Source: Azospirillum brasilense
Lineage (GTDB): Bacteria; Pseudomonadota; Alphaproteobacteria; Azospirillales; Azospirillaceae
Direction: 5' to 3'
NCBI RefSeq assembly: GCF_003349955.1
Contig: NZ_QLKQ01000002.1
Span: forward strand, 140,000-203,999
Length of the DNA stretch: 64,000 nucleotides
Numbering within the stretch: position 1 is the stretch's first letter; every line of letters starts with the position of its first letter. Shown here piece by piece: positions 1 through 7,543 of this stretch. The translations under genes were made by a program, and so were the position numbers. Under the pieces are notes generated by a model. The model ran no database searches, was not told the origin of the DNA, and saw only the letters and a program-made list of their open reading frames with translations.

Positions 1-1110
1 CGGCTCAGCGGCACCAACCTCGCCGGCGCCGACCTGTTCGGCGTGGACCTGCGCGACGCGGACATCACCCGCGCCAACCTGATGCAGACGGATCTGCGCG
101 GCGCCCGGCTGCGCTCCGCCGACTTCTCGAACGCCAACCTGCGCGACGCCGACCTGCGCGCCGGCACGCTGGAGCCGGGAGGCAGCGCCCGCCGCGGTTC
201 CGGTCCGGACGGGCATTCAGACGCCCAGGACGCCGAGGCCACCCGGCAGACGCACCGGACCGCCCTGGCCCGCCTTCAGGGCGGCGCCACCGCGGAAGGC
301 GGCATCCCGACCGATCTGACCGGCGCGGTGCTGGCCGGCGCGAACCTGACGGACGCCGACCTGTGCGGGGCGGTGCTTCAGAACGCCGACCTGACCGGAG
401 CGGTGCTGACCGACGCCAACCTGTCCGGAGCGCGGCTGAACGGGGCCAACCTGAGCGGCGCCCGGCTGGACGGGGCCACCTTCGACAACGCCGATCTGGT
501 CGGCACGCGGATGGTCGATTGCGACCTCTCGCGGGCCAACCTCGGTTCCGCCTGCCTGACCCGCCCGATCGACAGCATGGGCTCCGAGATCCAGCGGGCG
601 ATCTTCGACCACGAGCGCTGGATCGACAGCGTCGGCCAGCGTGGGGAGCGCGCCGAGCTGGACGGCACCGACCTCAGCCGCGCCGACCTGCGCGGCGTCA
701 ATCTCAGCGCCGCCTCGCTGCGCGGCGCCAACCTGTCCGACGCGGCATTGACCGGCGCGCGGCTGATGATGGCCGACCTGTCCGGCGCCAATCTGGAGCG
801 CGCGAACCTGATGGGCGCCGACCTGTCGGGCGCCAATCTCAGCTTTGCCCGGCTGACCGGGGCCGACCTGACGCGGGTCAATCTCGGCCCGGCGGAGATC
901 AAGGACCCCAGCGGACGGCCCACCGGCCGCTCCTGGGCCGCCAATCTGATGGGCGCCGACCTGCGGCAGGCGATGCTCACCGATTCCCGCATGGTCCAGG
1001 CCAACCTGACCGACGCCGACCTGGAGAACGCCGACCTGGACGGGGCCGATCTCGCCGGCGCGAAACTGCAGCGCGCCCATCTCAAGGGGAAGGCGCCGCG
1101 ACGGCGCTGA
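1..1110 (+). CDS. Pentapeptide repeat protein, 5' end outside window
   Basis: The reading frame is open from base 1, so the N-terminus lies upstream of the window; the GTG at 43 is only the first internal start-like codon. Nearly the whole product is A(D/N)LxG-type pentapeptide repeats, which fold into a right-handed square beta-helix. Two breaks interrupt them: a low-complexity Gly/Arg/His segment at about bases 175-300, and a module near 595-660 reading [17 protein letters not shown]. The same His-x-x-Trp module recurs in the protein at 32214-33695. It ends in a basic tail (KGKAPRRR) with no PilZ domain. No signal peptide can be judged because the start is missing. Biochemical role unknown; pentapeptide proteins are mostly scaffolds or DNA mimics. 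Confidence 0.9.
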   Translation, partial: RLSGTNLAGADLFGVDLRDADITRANLMQTDLRGARLRSADFSNANLRDADLRAGTLEPGGSARRGSGPDGHSDAQDAEATRQTHRTALARLQGGATAEGGIPTDLTGAVLAGANLTDADLCGAVLQNADLTGAVLTDANLSGARLNGANLSGARLDGATFDNADLVGTRMVDCDLSRANLGSACLTRPIDSMGSEIQRAIFDHERWIDSVGQRGERAELDGTDLSRADLRGVNLSAASLRGANLSDAALTGARLMMADLSGANLERANLMGADLSGANLSFARLTGADLTRVNLGPAEIKDPSGRPTGRSWAANLMGADLRQAMLTDSRMVQANLTDADLENADLDGADLAGAKLQRAHLKGKAPRRR

Positions 1111-1196
1111 CCCGCAGCGCTCGATCCGCGACCGTCATCATCCCGCAAAGGACCGCGGGGCATAGTGCGGCACCTCGATCCGCCGGACGCTCCGCC

Positions 1197-1490
1197 ATGC
1201 CCACCCTGCCCCGCTCCTTCCTTCGCCGGCTTCAGCGACGCGGCGCCTTGCGCCTGATCCCCGCGTTCGTCATCGCCCTGTTCGTCCGCCCCGCAAGGGC
1301 CGAGGACCCGCGCCTGTTCGAAATCTGGCGGTGCGGCGGCGGCGACTGCCCCGGCTACGAGTACCACCCCCGCGACGGCGACCCGGAGCACGGCGCGCCG
1401 GCCGGCACCGCCTTCCAGGACCTGCCGGCCGATTGGTTCTGTCCGCGCTGCGGCGCCGGCAAGCCGGACTTCCGCCGGATGGGCGACTGA
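1197..1490 (+). CDS. Exported rubredoxin-like protein with C-x4-C first knuckle
   Basis: The product is 97 residues. Residues 1-35 look like a signal peptide: an Arg-rich N-region ([12 protein letters not shown]), a hydrophobic stretch ([11 protein letters not shown]) and an A-R-A cleavage site before EDPRL. The mature part is a rubredoxin: a first cysteine pair, the Gly/Asp-rich core [21 protein letters not shown], and the second knuckle CPRCG. The first pair is C-GGGD-C, four residues apart instead of the usual two. Rubredoxins carry one Fe(Cys)4 centre for single-electron transfer and are normally cytoplasmic, so export is odd. The Arg pairs could suit Tat export of a folded metalloprotein, but this is inference. 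No partner oxidase or reductase is adjacent. Start chosen at the ATG that gives a compact signal peptide; there is no clear ribosome binding site. Confidence 0.75.
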   Translation: MPTLPRSFLRRLQRRGALRLIPAFVIALFVRPARAEDPRLFEIWRCGGGDCPGYEYHPRDGDPEHGAPAGTAFQDLPADWFCPRCGAGKPDFRRMGD

Positions 1491-1540
1491 CCGGCACAAA
1501 GCCCTTGCCATCCGTCGAGCAATCAGAAAATATTGCGGTC

Positions 1541-1996
1541 ATGGACGACACAGACCGCAAAATCATCGCGCACATCCAGGAAGATGGACGCGCTTCCTAC
1601 GCCGACATCGGGGCCGCGGCCGGGCTGTCGGTGTCCGCCGTCAACGAGCGGCTGAAGAAACTACAGGCCAGCGGCGTGATCCAGGGCTGGGGCGCGCGGC
1701 TGTCGCCCAAGGCCGCCGGGTTGGACGTGCTGGCCTTCGTCGACGTGCTGCTCGACCGTCCGGAGCATGACGCGCCCTTCCGCGACGCCATGCGCGCCAC
1801 GCCGGCGGTTCAGGAGTGCCACCACGTCACCGGGGACTGGTCCTACCTGCTCAAGGTGCGCGTGGCGAACACGGAGGAGCTGGAGCGCTTCCTCTCCGAC
1901 CGGCTGAAGGCCCTGCCCGGCGTCGTGCGCTCCCACACCGTGATCGCGCTCTCCTCGGTCAAGGAGACGCCGGTCCTTCCCATCGGATCAGATTGA
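1541..1996 (+). CDS. Lrp/AsnC family transcriptional regulator
   Basis: The product is 151 residues, the usual Lrp/AsnC length. The N-terminal winged helix-turn-helix starts MDDTDRKIIAHIQEDGRAS and includes the recognition segment LSVSAVNERLKKLQ. The C-terminal half (about residues 65-145) is a RAM/AsnC ligand-binding domain with the typical GDWSYLLKVRV strand and LPGVVRSHT segment. These regulators usually sense amino acids. The LysE-type exporter starts 22 bases downstream on the same strand, so regulation of that exporter by an amino acid is the obvious inference. The family is certain; the ligand is unknown. Confidence 0.9.
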   Translation: MDDTDRKIIAHIQEDGRASYADIGAAAGLSVSAVNERLKKLQASGVIQGWGARLSPKAAGLDVLAFVDVLLDRPEHDAPFRDAMRATPAVQECHHVTGDWSYLLKVRVANTEELERFLSDRLKALPGVVRSHTVIALSSVKETPVLPIGSD

Positions 1997-2018
1997 CGCC
2001 TTTTCAGGAGTATCCGCC

Positions 2019-2642
2019 ATGGACACGCTGCCCGCCCTGCTGAAGGGCCTGATCATCGGCTTCAGCATCGCCGCCCCGGTCGGGCCGATCGGGCTTCTGT
2101 GCATCCGGCGCACCCTGGCCGACGGGCCGGCGCATGGCTTCGTCAGCGGGCTGGGTGCTGCCAGCGCGGACGCGGTCTATGGCGCCATCGCCGGCTTCGG
2201 GGTGGCCCTGGTCACGGACGCGCTGCTGGGCGCCCAGGTGGCGCTGAAGCTGGTCGGCGGGCTGATGCTGCTGTGGCTGGGCTGGAGCACCCTGCGCGCC
2301 CGCCCGGCGGAGCGCGCGGCGGACGCCCGCGGCGGCGGCGGTCTGGCCGGGGCCTACGCCTCCACCTTCGCGCTGACGCTGGCCAACCCGGCGACGATCC
2401 TCAGCTTCGCCGCGGTGTTCGGCGGGCTGGGCGTGTCGGCGGGGGACGGAAACAGCACCGGCGTCGCCGCCCTGCTCGTGGCGGGCGTCTTCCTCGGTTC
2501 GGCGATGTGGTGGTTGGGGCTCAGCGCCTCGGTCGGGGCTCTGCGGCGCCGGGTCACGCCCGCCGCCATGCTGTGGATCAACCGCGTTTCGGGAGCGGTG
2601 CTGGGAGCTTTCGGGATCGCGGCCCTCGCCTCTCTCCTGTGA
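2019..2642 (+). CDS. LysE/RhtB family amino-acid exporter
   Basis: The product is 207 residues and very hydrophobic, with about six predicted membrane segments, the family pattern. The N-terminal signature PVGPIGLLCIRRTLADGPAHGFVSGLGAASAD matches the LysE/RhtB family, which exports amino acids or homoserine-type compounds across the inner membrane. An AGGAG sequence lies eight bases before the ATG. It follows the Lrp-type gene with no room for a long promoter, so the two are probably co-transcribed. The substrate cannot be read from sequence. Confidence 0.9.
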   Translation: MDTLPALLKGLIIGFSIAAPVGPIGLLCIRRTLADGPAHGFVSGLGAASADAVYGAIAGFGVALVTDALLGAQVALKLVGGLMLLWLGWSTLRARPAERAADARGGGGLAGAYASTFALTLANPATILSFAAVFGGLGVSAGDGNSTGVAALLVAGVFLGSAMWWLGLSASVGALRRRVTPAAMLWINRVSGAVLGAFGIAALASLL

Positions 2643-2674
2643 GGAGGCGGGATGCGCCGATCACCCGGAGCAAC

Positions 2675-2803
2675 TCAGAACAGAATGGTCACCGGGCCGC
2701 CCAGCGCGACCGCGGCGACAATCAGGATGGCCACCGCCGTCAGCTTCTCCGCCGCCGACCAGCGCTGCCAATCCTTCTTGAAACTCTTGAATTCCTGGGC
2801 CAT
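2675..2803 (-). CDS. Small 42-residue membrane protein
   Basis: A short frame encodes a charged, Trp-containing N-terminal half (MAQEFKSFKKDWQRWSAAEK) followed by one hydrophobic segment (LTAVAILIVAAVALGGPVTILF) that runs to the C-terminus. A perfect GGAGG lies five bases before this ATG (complement of 2809-2813), the main reason for calling it. An upstream in-frame ATG at 2818 is possible but lacks that spacing. A membrane-anchored peptide with a cytoplasmic N-terminus is likely. I do not recognise the family and assign no function. It converges on the LysE-type gene. Confidence 0.6.
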   Translation of the reverse strand: MAQEFKSFKKDWQRWSAAEKLTAVAILIVAAVALGGPVTILF

Positions 2804-3126
2804 GGCAACCTCCGCCATCCCTGACTGTCCGTGTTGAGAGCGACATTGGACGCTTCCAGTTGATGTTTGGTTAACGTCGCCCGGAAACTCTTTCATCCAT
2901 CGCAATGCCACAGGTAATCGGAAGAAAAACTGATGCAAGTCAAATAGAGGGCAAAAGCGGGTACAATTTTCGGCATCCCCCATGAGGAGGCCCCCGGGCG
3001 CGTCCCGCGTCCCCCGGATGGAAGGGTTTCCACCGACGGTCCGATGCCCCAAATCCCTTTGGACACCCATCGACGCGTCGGCGACGGACAAGCCTGACCA
3101 AGCCCACAAGACATGAGGTGCTGGCG
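2804..3126. other. Intergenic region upstream of the patatin gene
   Basis: This 323-base gap is less GC-rich than its surroundings and separates the leftward small membrane protein from the rightward patatin gene, so both promoters should lie here. A TACAAT hexamer at 2962-2967 could be a -10 element for the rightward gene, but I see no convincing -35 partner. No RNA gene or clear terminator was seen. Confidence 0.4.
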
Positions 3127-4158
3127 GTGAGCGGACTGAAGATCGGACTGGCCCTGGGCAGCGGGGCGGCGCGCGGCTGGGCGCACATCGGCGTGTTGCG
3201 CGCGCTGGAGGAGATCGGGGTCGAGCCCGACGTGATCTGCGGAACCTCGATCGGCGCGGTGGTGGGCGCGGCCTACCTGACGGACCAGCTGGACGAGTTG
3301 CAGGCCTGGGCCCAGAGCATGGGCTGGCTCGGCATGCTCGGCATCATCGACCTCACCTTCCGCCGCGGCGGGCTGCTGGCCGCCGACCGCACCTTCGACC
3401 GCTTCCGCAATCACCGGACCGAGGTCGCCATCGATCAATTGCGCAAGCCCTTCGCCGCGGTCGCCACCGACCTCAGCACCGGACGGGAAATCTGGCTGCG
3501 CGACGGGCCGATGCTCAGCGCGGTGCAGGCCTCGGCCGCCATGCCCGGCCTGTTCCCGGCGGTGCGGCGCGACGACCATTGGCTGGTGGACGGCGCGCTG
3601 GTCAACCCGGTGCCGGTGTCGCTCTGCCGCGCGCTGGGGGCGGACGTGGTGATCGCGGTCAACCTGAACAGCGAGCTGTCGCCGCTGAGCCGCCCCTCCG
3701 GACGCGGCGCCGCCAAGCTACGCAAGGCGGCGGAGGCCAAGCCCGCGCAGATGCAGACGGCCCAGATGCAGCAGGCCCAGGCCCTTCAGGAAGAGGCGAT
3801 GGCGCCGGCGGGGGACGCCACCTCGCCGGTCTTCTCCACCCTGACCTCGCAGATCGCCTCCTGGATGGGGCGGCGCCCGGCGGCGCGCACGCGCTTCCTC
3901 GCCGACCAGCTCACGCGCGCCCCGGCCTCCAACGTCCCGCCCAACGTGATGGACGTGATGGCCGGGTCGATCGACATCATGCAGGACCGCATCACCCGCT
4001 CCCGCCTCGCCGGAGAGCCGCCGGACGTGCTGATCGCGCCCCGCCTCGCCCACATCGGCATCCTGGAGTTCGACCGCGCGGAGGAGGTGGTGGAGATCGG
4101 CTACGGCGCCGCCTCGATCCTCAAACCGGCGCTGGAGCTGGCGCTGCGCCGGGCGTAG
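3127..4158 (+). CDS. Patatin-like phospholipase, RssA type
   Basis: The product is 343 residues. It has the patatin oxyanion motif GSGAARG near the N-terminus, the nucleophile elbow G-T-S-I-G at about residue 41, and the catalytic Asp in the DGA motif (VDGALVNPVPVS). Ser-Asp dyad enzymes of this family hydrolyse acyl esters of phospholipids. A Gln/Ala/Met-rich low-complexity linker (QMQTAQMQQAQ) lies at about residues 195-230. The start is GTG 3127, with GAGG eight bases upstream; GTG 3118 is in frame but badly placed for that site. There is no signal peptide, so it is probably cytoplasmic. It converges on the RlmM-like gene. Confidence 0.88.
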   Translation: MSGLKIGLALGSGAARGWAHIGVLRALEEIGVEPDVICGTSIGAVVGAAYLTDQLDELQAWAQSMGWLGMLGIIDLTFRRGGLLAADRTFDRFRNHRTEVAIDQLRKPFAAVATDLSTGREIWLRDGPMLSAVQASAAMPGLFPAVRRDDHWLVDGALVNPVPVSLCRALGADVVIAVNLNSELSPLSRPSGRGAAKLRKAAEAKPAQMQTAQMQQAQALQEEAMAPAGDATSPVFSTLTSQIASWMGRRPAARTRFLADQLTRAPASNVPPNVMDVMAGSIDIMQDRITRSRLAGEPPDVLIAPRLAHIGILEFDRAEEVVEIGYGAASILKPALELALRRA

Positions 4159-4164
4159 CCGCGC

Positions 4165-5124
4165 TCAGACGGGAGCCGCCGGCCACATCCAGGTCAGCTC
4201 GTGCTTGTTGTGGTTCAGGTGCAGCACCCGCCCGCCGGGGATCGCGGCGAAGGCGCGGGCCGTCTCGTGGTCGGTCTCGGCCTGGAACTTCAGCGTGCAG
4301 ATGAAGCGCTTGGCCAGCCCGCTCTCCATCCACTGGTTCACCAGCCGCAGCAGGCGCGTGGGGTAGCAGATCACGTCGCAGCACAGCCAGTCCACCGGCC
4401 CGACGTCCTGCGGCTTCAGGCCGAAGGCGCTTTCCTGACGGAACTCGATGCGCGGCAGGGCGGCGATGGCCGGGTCGAGTGGCGCCTTGTCGACGCTGAC
4501 CACGCTGGCGCCCAGCTCGTGCAGCACCCAGCTCCAGCCGCCGGGGCAGGCGCCGAGATCGATGCAGCGGTCGCCCGGCCCCGGCTGCTCCCCGAACAGG
4601 GTCAGTGCTTCCCACAGCTTCAGATAGGCGCGGTTGGGCGGCACCATCCGGTTCTCGACGAAGGTGACCTCGCCGTGGCGGTAGGGGCTGGAGCAGCGCG
4701 CCGCCGCGACGATGGTGTTCTCATCCAGCAGCGTCCAGGAGCCCAGCGGCGCCGTCGGCAGCGGCGACGGGAAGACCACCGGCTTGGCCGAGACGTGGGG
4801 CAGGTTCTCCTGGATCAGGCTGGCCCGCCGGTGATGGCGCAGCGTCCACAGCGCCCAGTTGCGCTGGATGGAGCGCAGCGCCCGCGCCCCCTCCTTGATC
4901 GACGCGAACTCGATCCGCACCGGGTCGTGCCAGATGTTCTGCGCCCAGGCGGCCGGACGCGCCGGACCATCGGCGAAGACCAGCCGGTCCTCCACCGCCG
5001 CCACGTCGCCCAATTCGGCCACGAGGTCCTGCACGAAGCCCTCGGGCGCCAGATAGATGGTCTGCCCCAGCGGGGTATGCGCCGGCGCCGGACGGGCGGA
5101 CGAAGTGTCGGATGAGTCGCTCAT
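4165..5124 (-). CDS. RlmM-like 2'-O-methyltransferase, FtsJ fold
   Basis: The product is 319 residues with a C-terminal FtsJ/RrmJ Rossmann domain. The SAM-binding loop is IDLGACPGGWSWVLHELGA, followed by VVSVDKAPL, the DWLCCDVICYP strand, and LKFQAETDHE. This arrangement of Lys/Asp/Lys/Glu residues fits the catalytic tetrad of 2'-O-methyltransferases. The N-terminal half (YLAPEGFVQDLVAELGDV) resembles the THUMP-like part of RlmM, which methylates C2498 of 23S rRNA in E. coli. It is shorter than E. coli RlmM (about 366 residues), so rRNA specificity is inferred. It converges with the patatin gene. Confidence 0.8.
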   Translation of the reverse strand: MSDSSDTSSARPAPAHTPLGQTIYLAPEGFVQDLVAELGDVAAVEDRLVFADGPARPAAWAQNIWHDPVRIEFASIKEGARALRSIQRNWALWTLRHHRRASLIQENLPHVSAKPVVFPSPLPTAPLGSWTLLDENTIVAAARCSSPYRHGEVTFVENRMVPPNRAYLKLWEALTLFGEQPGPGDRCIDLGACPGGWSWVLHELGASVVSVDKAPLDPAIAALPRIEFRQESAFGLKPQDVGPVDWLCCDVICYPTRLLRLVNQWMESGLAKRFICTLKFQAETDHETARAFAAIPGGRVLHLNHNKHELTWMWPAAPV

Positions 5125-5133
5125 GCCGAGGGG

Positions 5134-6165
5134 CTAGCGCCCCTGGCGTTCGATTGCAAGAGCGCGGTCGAAGAAATCGGCGATCTCCGCGTTCAGTCGC
5201 TCGTGGAAGGCCGTCCGGTCGAAGCCCGGCGGGTCCTGGGCGGGCGGCCCGACCTCCGCCGCGATGGCGGCCGGAACGGGCGTCATAAAGGCGAAGTGCC
5301 CAGCATTGCGCACGACCTCGTATGCGGGTGGCACGGGCAAGCGGTCACGCAGGTCCTCGATCTGGGAAGCCGCGATCTGCTCGTCCCGCTCGGCCCGGTA
5401 CAGGCGGCTGGGGATCGTCACCCCCGCGAGGCCGTCCCTGGAGAAAGGAACACCGACCGGCGCCATCAGGACAGCCGCTTGGATGCGCGGGTCGCGCGCC
5501 TCGACACGAGCCTGCGTCTCCTCGTTCCCAAGATGGCAGAAACGCTCACCAACGGGCGGGGTGCGGCAATGGGCGGCGATGCGTCCCAGCTCCGCCACCC
5601 CGCCGGCGGCCACCAGAACCGTGTATCCGCCCGCCGAGAAGCCGAGGGCGCCGACGCGCCCGCCGTCGATCCGGCCCGCCAACACCGGTTCCGCCAGAAG
5701 ATGGTCGAGCGCGGCGGACAGTTGGGCCGGGCGATTCCGCCACATCCGTTCCGTGCCGGCGTCCCGGTTGTCGTCGAAGGCGTTGCCCCGGTGATGAACC
5801 GCCGCGACCACGTAGCCCCGCCGGGCCAGAGCTATGGCGGTGTCCGCGTGACCGAAGGCGCTTCCTCCGGACCCGTGGGACACGACCACCAGCGGGTGGC
5901 GCCCCTCGGCCACCGGCCCGCCCTCCGCCACTTGGAACGTGAAGGGGCCGCGCTGCACCGGCGTCTCCGGCGCGTCCGTCGGGTACCAGACCACCACGCG
6001 GGCGATCCCGCCATCCGCCGGGTCGGTGAAGGCCAGCGCCCGCATGCCCACCGCCGTCTCCACCGCTGCCGTCTCCACCACTGCCGTCTCCACCACGGAC
6101 GCCGCCGCCGCGCCGGCCCAGAGGACCGCGACTCCAGCCATCAGCAGCCATCCCATTCGCCGCAC
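5134..6165 (-). CDS. Exported alpha/beta hydrolase, dienelactone/PAF-AH-like
   Basis: The product is 343 residues. The GTG at 6165 is chosen because GGGAGG lies five bases upstream and the result begins MRRMGWLLMAGVAVLWAGAAAAS, a textbook Sec signal peptide; an ATG frame opening at 6201 would add a charged extension. The mature part has the oxyanion motif VVVSHGSGG, the nucleophile elbow GFSAGG and a late catalytic-His candidate in NAGHFAF, typical of dienelactone-hydrolase or PAF-acetylhydrolase-like enzymes. Just after the signal peptide, VETAV-VETAA-VETAV reflects a 15-base in-frame tandem repeat. Periplasmic ester hydrolysis is likely; the substrate is unknown. Confidence 0.8.
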   Translation of the reverse strand: MRRMGWLLMAGVAVLWAGAAAASVVETAVVETAAVETAVGMRALAFTDPADGGIARVVVWYPTDAPETPVQRGPFTFQVAEGGPVAEGRHPLVVVSHGSGGSAFGHADTAIALARRGYVVAAVHHRGNAFDDNRDAGTERMWRNRPAQLSAALDHLLAEPVLAGRIDGGRVGALGFSAGGYTVLVAAGGVAELGRIAAHCRTPPVGERFCHLGNEETQARVEARDPRIQAAVLMAPVGVPFSRDGLAGVTIPSRLYRAERDEQIAASQIEDLRDRLPVPPAYEVVRNAGHFAFMTPVPAAIAAEVGPPAQDPPGFDRTAFHERLNAEIADFFDRALAIERQGR

Positions 6166-6286
6166 CGCATCCTCCCACCACTCGAAGAAAAGCATCGACA
6201 ACGGAGGTAGCCGTCACCCCCGTTGGATCGAGCTGTGACATTCCGTCGCAATCCGCTCAAATGCGGCCCTCATGATTCAGATCAAT

Positions 6287-6301
6287 TGACAATCATTCTC
6301 A
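6287..6301 (+). promoter_or_regulatory. Fur box upstream of bfd
   Basis: TGACAATCATTCTCA matches the 7-1-7 Fur consensus TGATAAT-N-ATTATCA at 12 of 14 informative positions. It ends 56 bases before the bfd ATG, a usual position for iron-dependent repression. Confidence 0.75.
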
Positions 6302-6357
6302 GTCGCAGCACATTGACCCCAGCACGATCGCACAACACGCACCGCTGCCGGGGGCCC

Positions 6358-6624
6358 ATGTACGTCTGCATCTGCCACGCGCTGAACGACAAGCAGGTTA
6401 CCAAGGCGCTGGAGAACGGCGCGCGCACCCCGGCCTCCGTCTTCCGTCATTTCGAGCGTCAGGTCCAGTGCGGCAAATGCGTTCCGATGATGCGGGAGAT
6501 GGCCCAAAGCCATTGTGCCAACCAGTGCCAGGCCTGCCCCAGCCAAGCCGCGACGCAGCAGCCTGTCCTGCTGCCGGAGCCGGCCAACGCCGACAGCTTC
6601 CCCTACGGCGTCGCGGCGGAGTGA
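6358..6624 (+). CDS. bfd: Bacterioferritin-associated ferredoxin (Bfd)
   Basis: The product is 88 residues. It starts MYVCICHALNDKQV, giving the C-x-C pair, and has QCGKC about 32 residues later: the BFD-type [2Fe-2S] pattern C-x-C...C-x2-C. Bfd passes electrons to bacterioferritin to release stored iron. It is longer than typical Bfd (about 64 residues); the C-terminal extension adds three cysteines (HCANQCQAC). The Fur box at 6287-6301 implies expression when iron is scarce. The bacterioferritin gene is not adjacent but lies at 39609-40094. Confidence 0.9.
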   Translation: MYVCICHALNDKQVTKALENGARTPASVFRHFERQVQCGKCVPMMREMAQSHCANQCQACPSQAATQQPVLLPEPANADSFPYGVAAE

Positions 6625-7203
6625 AGGGCCTCGCTCTTTCCCACCCTACCAAGTCATTGCAATACCCCCCACACTTCCGCTCAGTTGAAACACAGCAATC
6701 GCCGCCGGATTGCCGCTGAGTGTTCTTTTAATCCGGGATTCTGCGGAATTGTTTCGGAACGGAACAGCCTTTTCGCGCTTTTTTCTTCCGTTCGGTAGCG
6801 GCCCACCCCTTCCTTTCGGCTGCGACAAATCGCCATAGACTTATACCCCTGGCCCGCTTGACGGGGCGGGGCCGATCGTGCAGAAAGAGTCCAACCCGGA
6901 TTCAAGAAATCCGAAGCATTCGGAGCGGCACGGAGCGCTCCTGGCTGGACGGGACACACAAAAAATCAAGTCGCCTGGAACTGGAATTGCTTTTCATGCG
7001 TCTATGAAAAGCAACCGGATTGATTTCTTATTTTGGCGCTGCAGCAATGCATTTTTTTGCAATGCACATGTTTTTTGAAAACAGGAACCCAACGCAAGGC
7101 GCCAACTTGAAACGCCGATCGGACGCCCGGTCGAAGGGTCCCGGAGCAATCCAAAGGCCCGGCCAATCCAAAGGCCCAGGCAATCAGAAGGGAGAAGCGA
7201 GAG
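6625..7203. other. Long AT-richer intergenic region with repeats
   Basis: This 579-base stretch holds no convincing gene. Its base composition is much more AT-rich than the surroundings, especially 6960-7085. It contains a perfect 11-bp inverted repeat (6987-7014), a direct repeat of GCAATGCA (7044-7051 and 7059-7066) around a T7 tract, and a short near-repeat (CCAAAGGCCC twice, about 7140-7175) just before the next gene. A non-coding RNA or complex promoter is possible; neither is proven. Confidence 0.5.
6987..7014. repeat. Perfect 11-bp inverted repeat, 6-base spacer
   Basis: TTGCTTTTCAT, then six bases (GCGTCT), then ATGAAAAGCAA: perfectly complementary arms. It is not followed by a U-tract in either direction, so it looks more like an operator or an RNA stem than an intrinsic terminator. 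Confidence 0.7.
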
Positions 7204-7524
7204 ATGAGCCGCCGCAACCGGCACGCCCATGACGCCAAATGCCGTACCCTGCTTCAGGCGACCGCCGACCGGCTGGACCGGTTGCGGTCGCAGGTGGAGC
7301 GGTTCGGGCTTGAGGGTCACGAGGGCATGAGCCGGGACGAGTTGGAGCGCACGCTGGATGCTCTGCGCGGCCAGCACAACCGGCTGTCCGCCCGCGTCGA
7401 GGCGGCGCGCATCGCCACGGATGACGCCTGGACCTTTGCCCGGGCAATCGCCGATCAGGCTGCGGCCGAATTGGCCGATGGCCTTGACGGCATGGAAGCC
7501 CGCCTGAAGCGCGTGGCGGCCTGA
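7204..7524 (+). CDS. Hypothetical coiled-coil protein
   Basis: The product is 106 residues, hydrophilic and helical, with heptad-like Leu/Arg patterns (ATADRLDRLRSQVERFGL and LERTLDALRGQHNRLSARVEAAR) pointing to a short coiled coil. A purine-rich AAGGGAGAAGCGAGAG precedes the ATG, supporting the start. There is no signal peptide or membrane segment. The gene stands alone after a long AT-rich leader and converges on the histidine kinase gene. I do not recognise a family. Confidence 0.6.
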   Translation: MSRRNRHAHDAKCRTLLQATADRLDRLRSQVERFGLEGHEGMSRDELERTLDALRGQHNRLSARVEAARIATDDAWTFARAIADQAAAELADGLDGMEARLKRVAA

Positions 7525-7543
7525 CCGCGGCGGCCGGGCCGGC

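Noticed and set aside
6878-7078. 66-codon frame in the AT-rich gap
   Set aside because: No ribosome binding site, no recognisable pattern, and it runs through the inverted repeat and T-tract.
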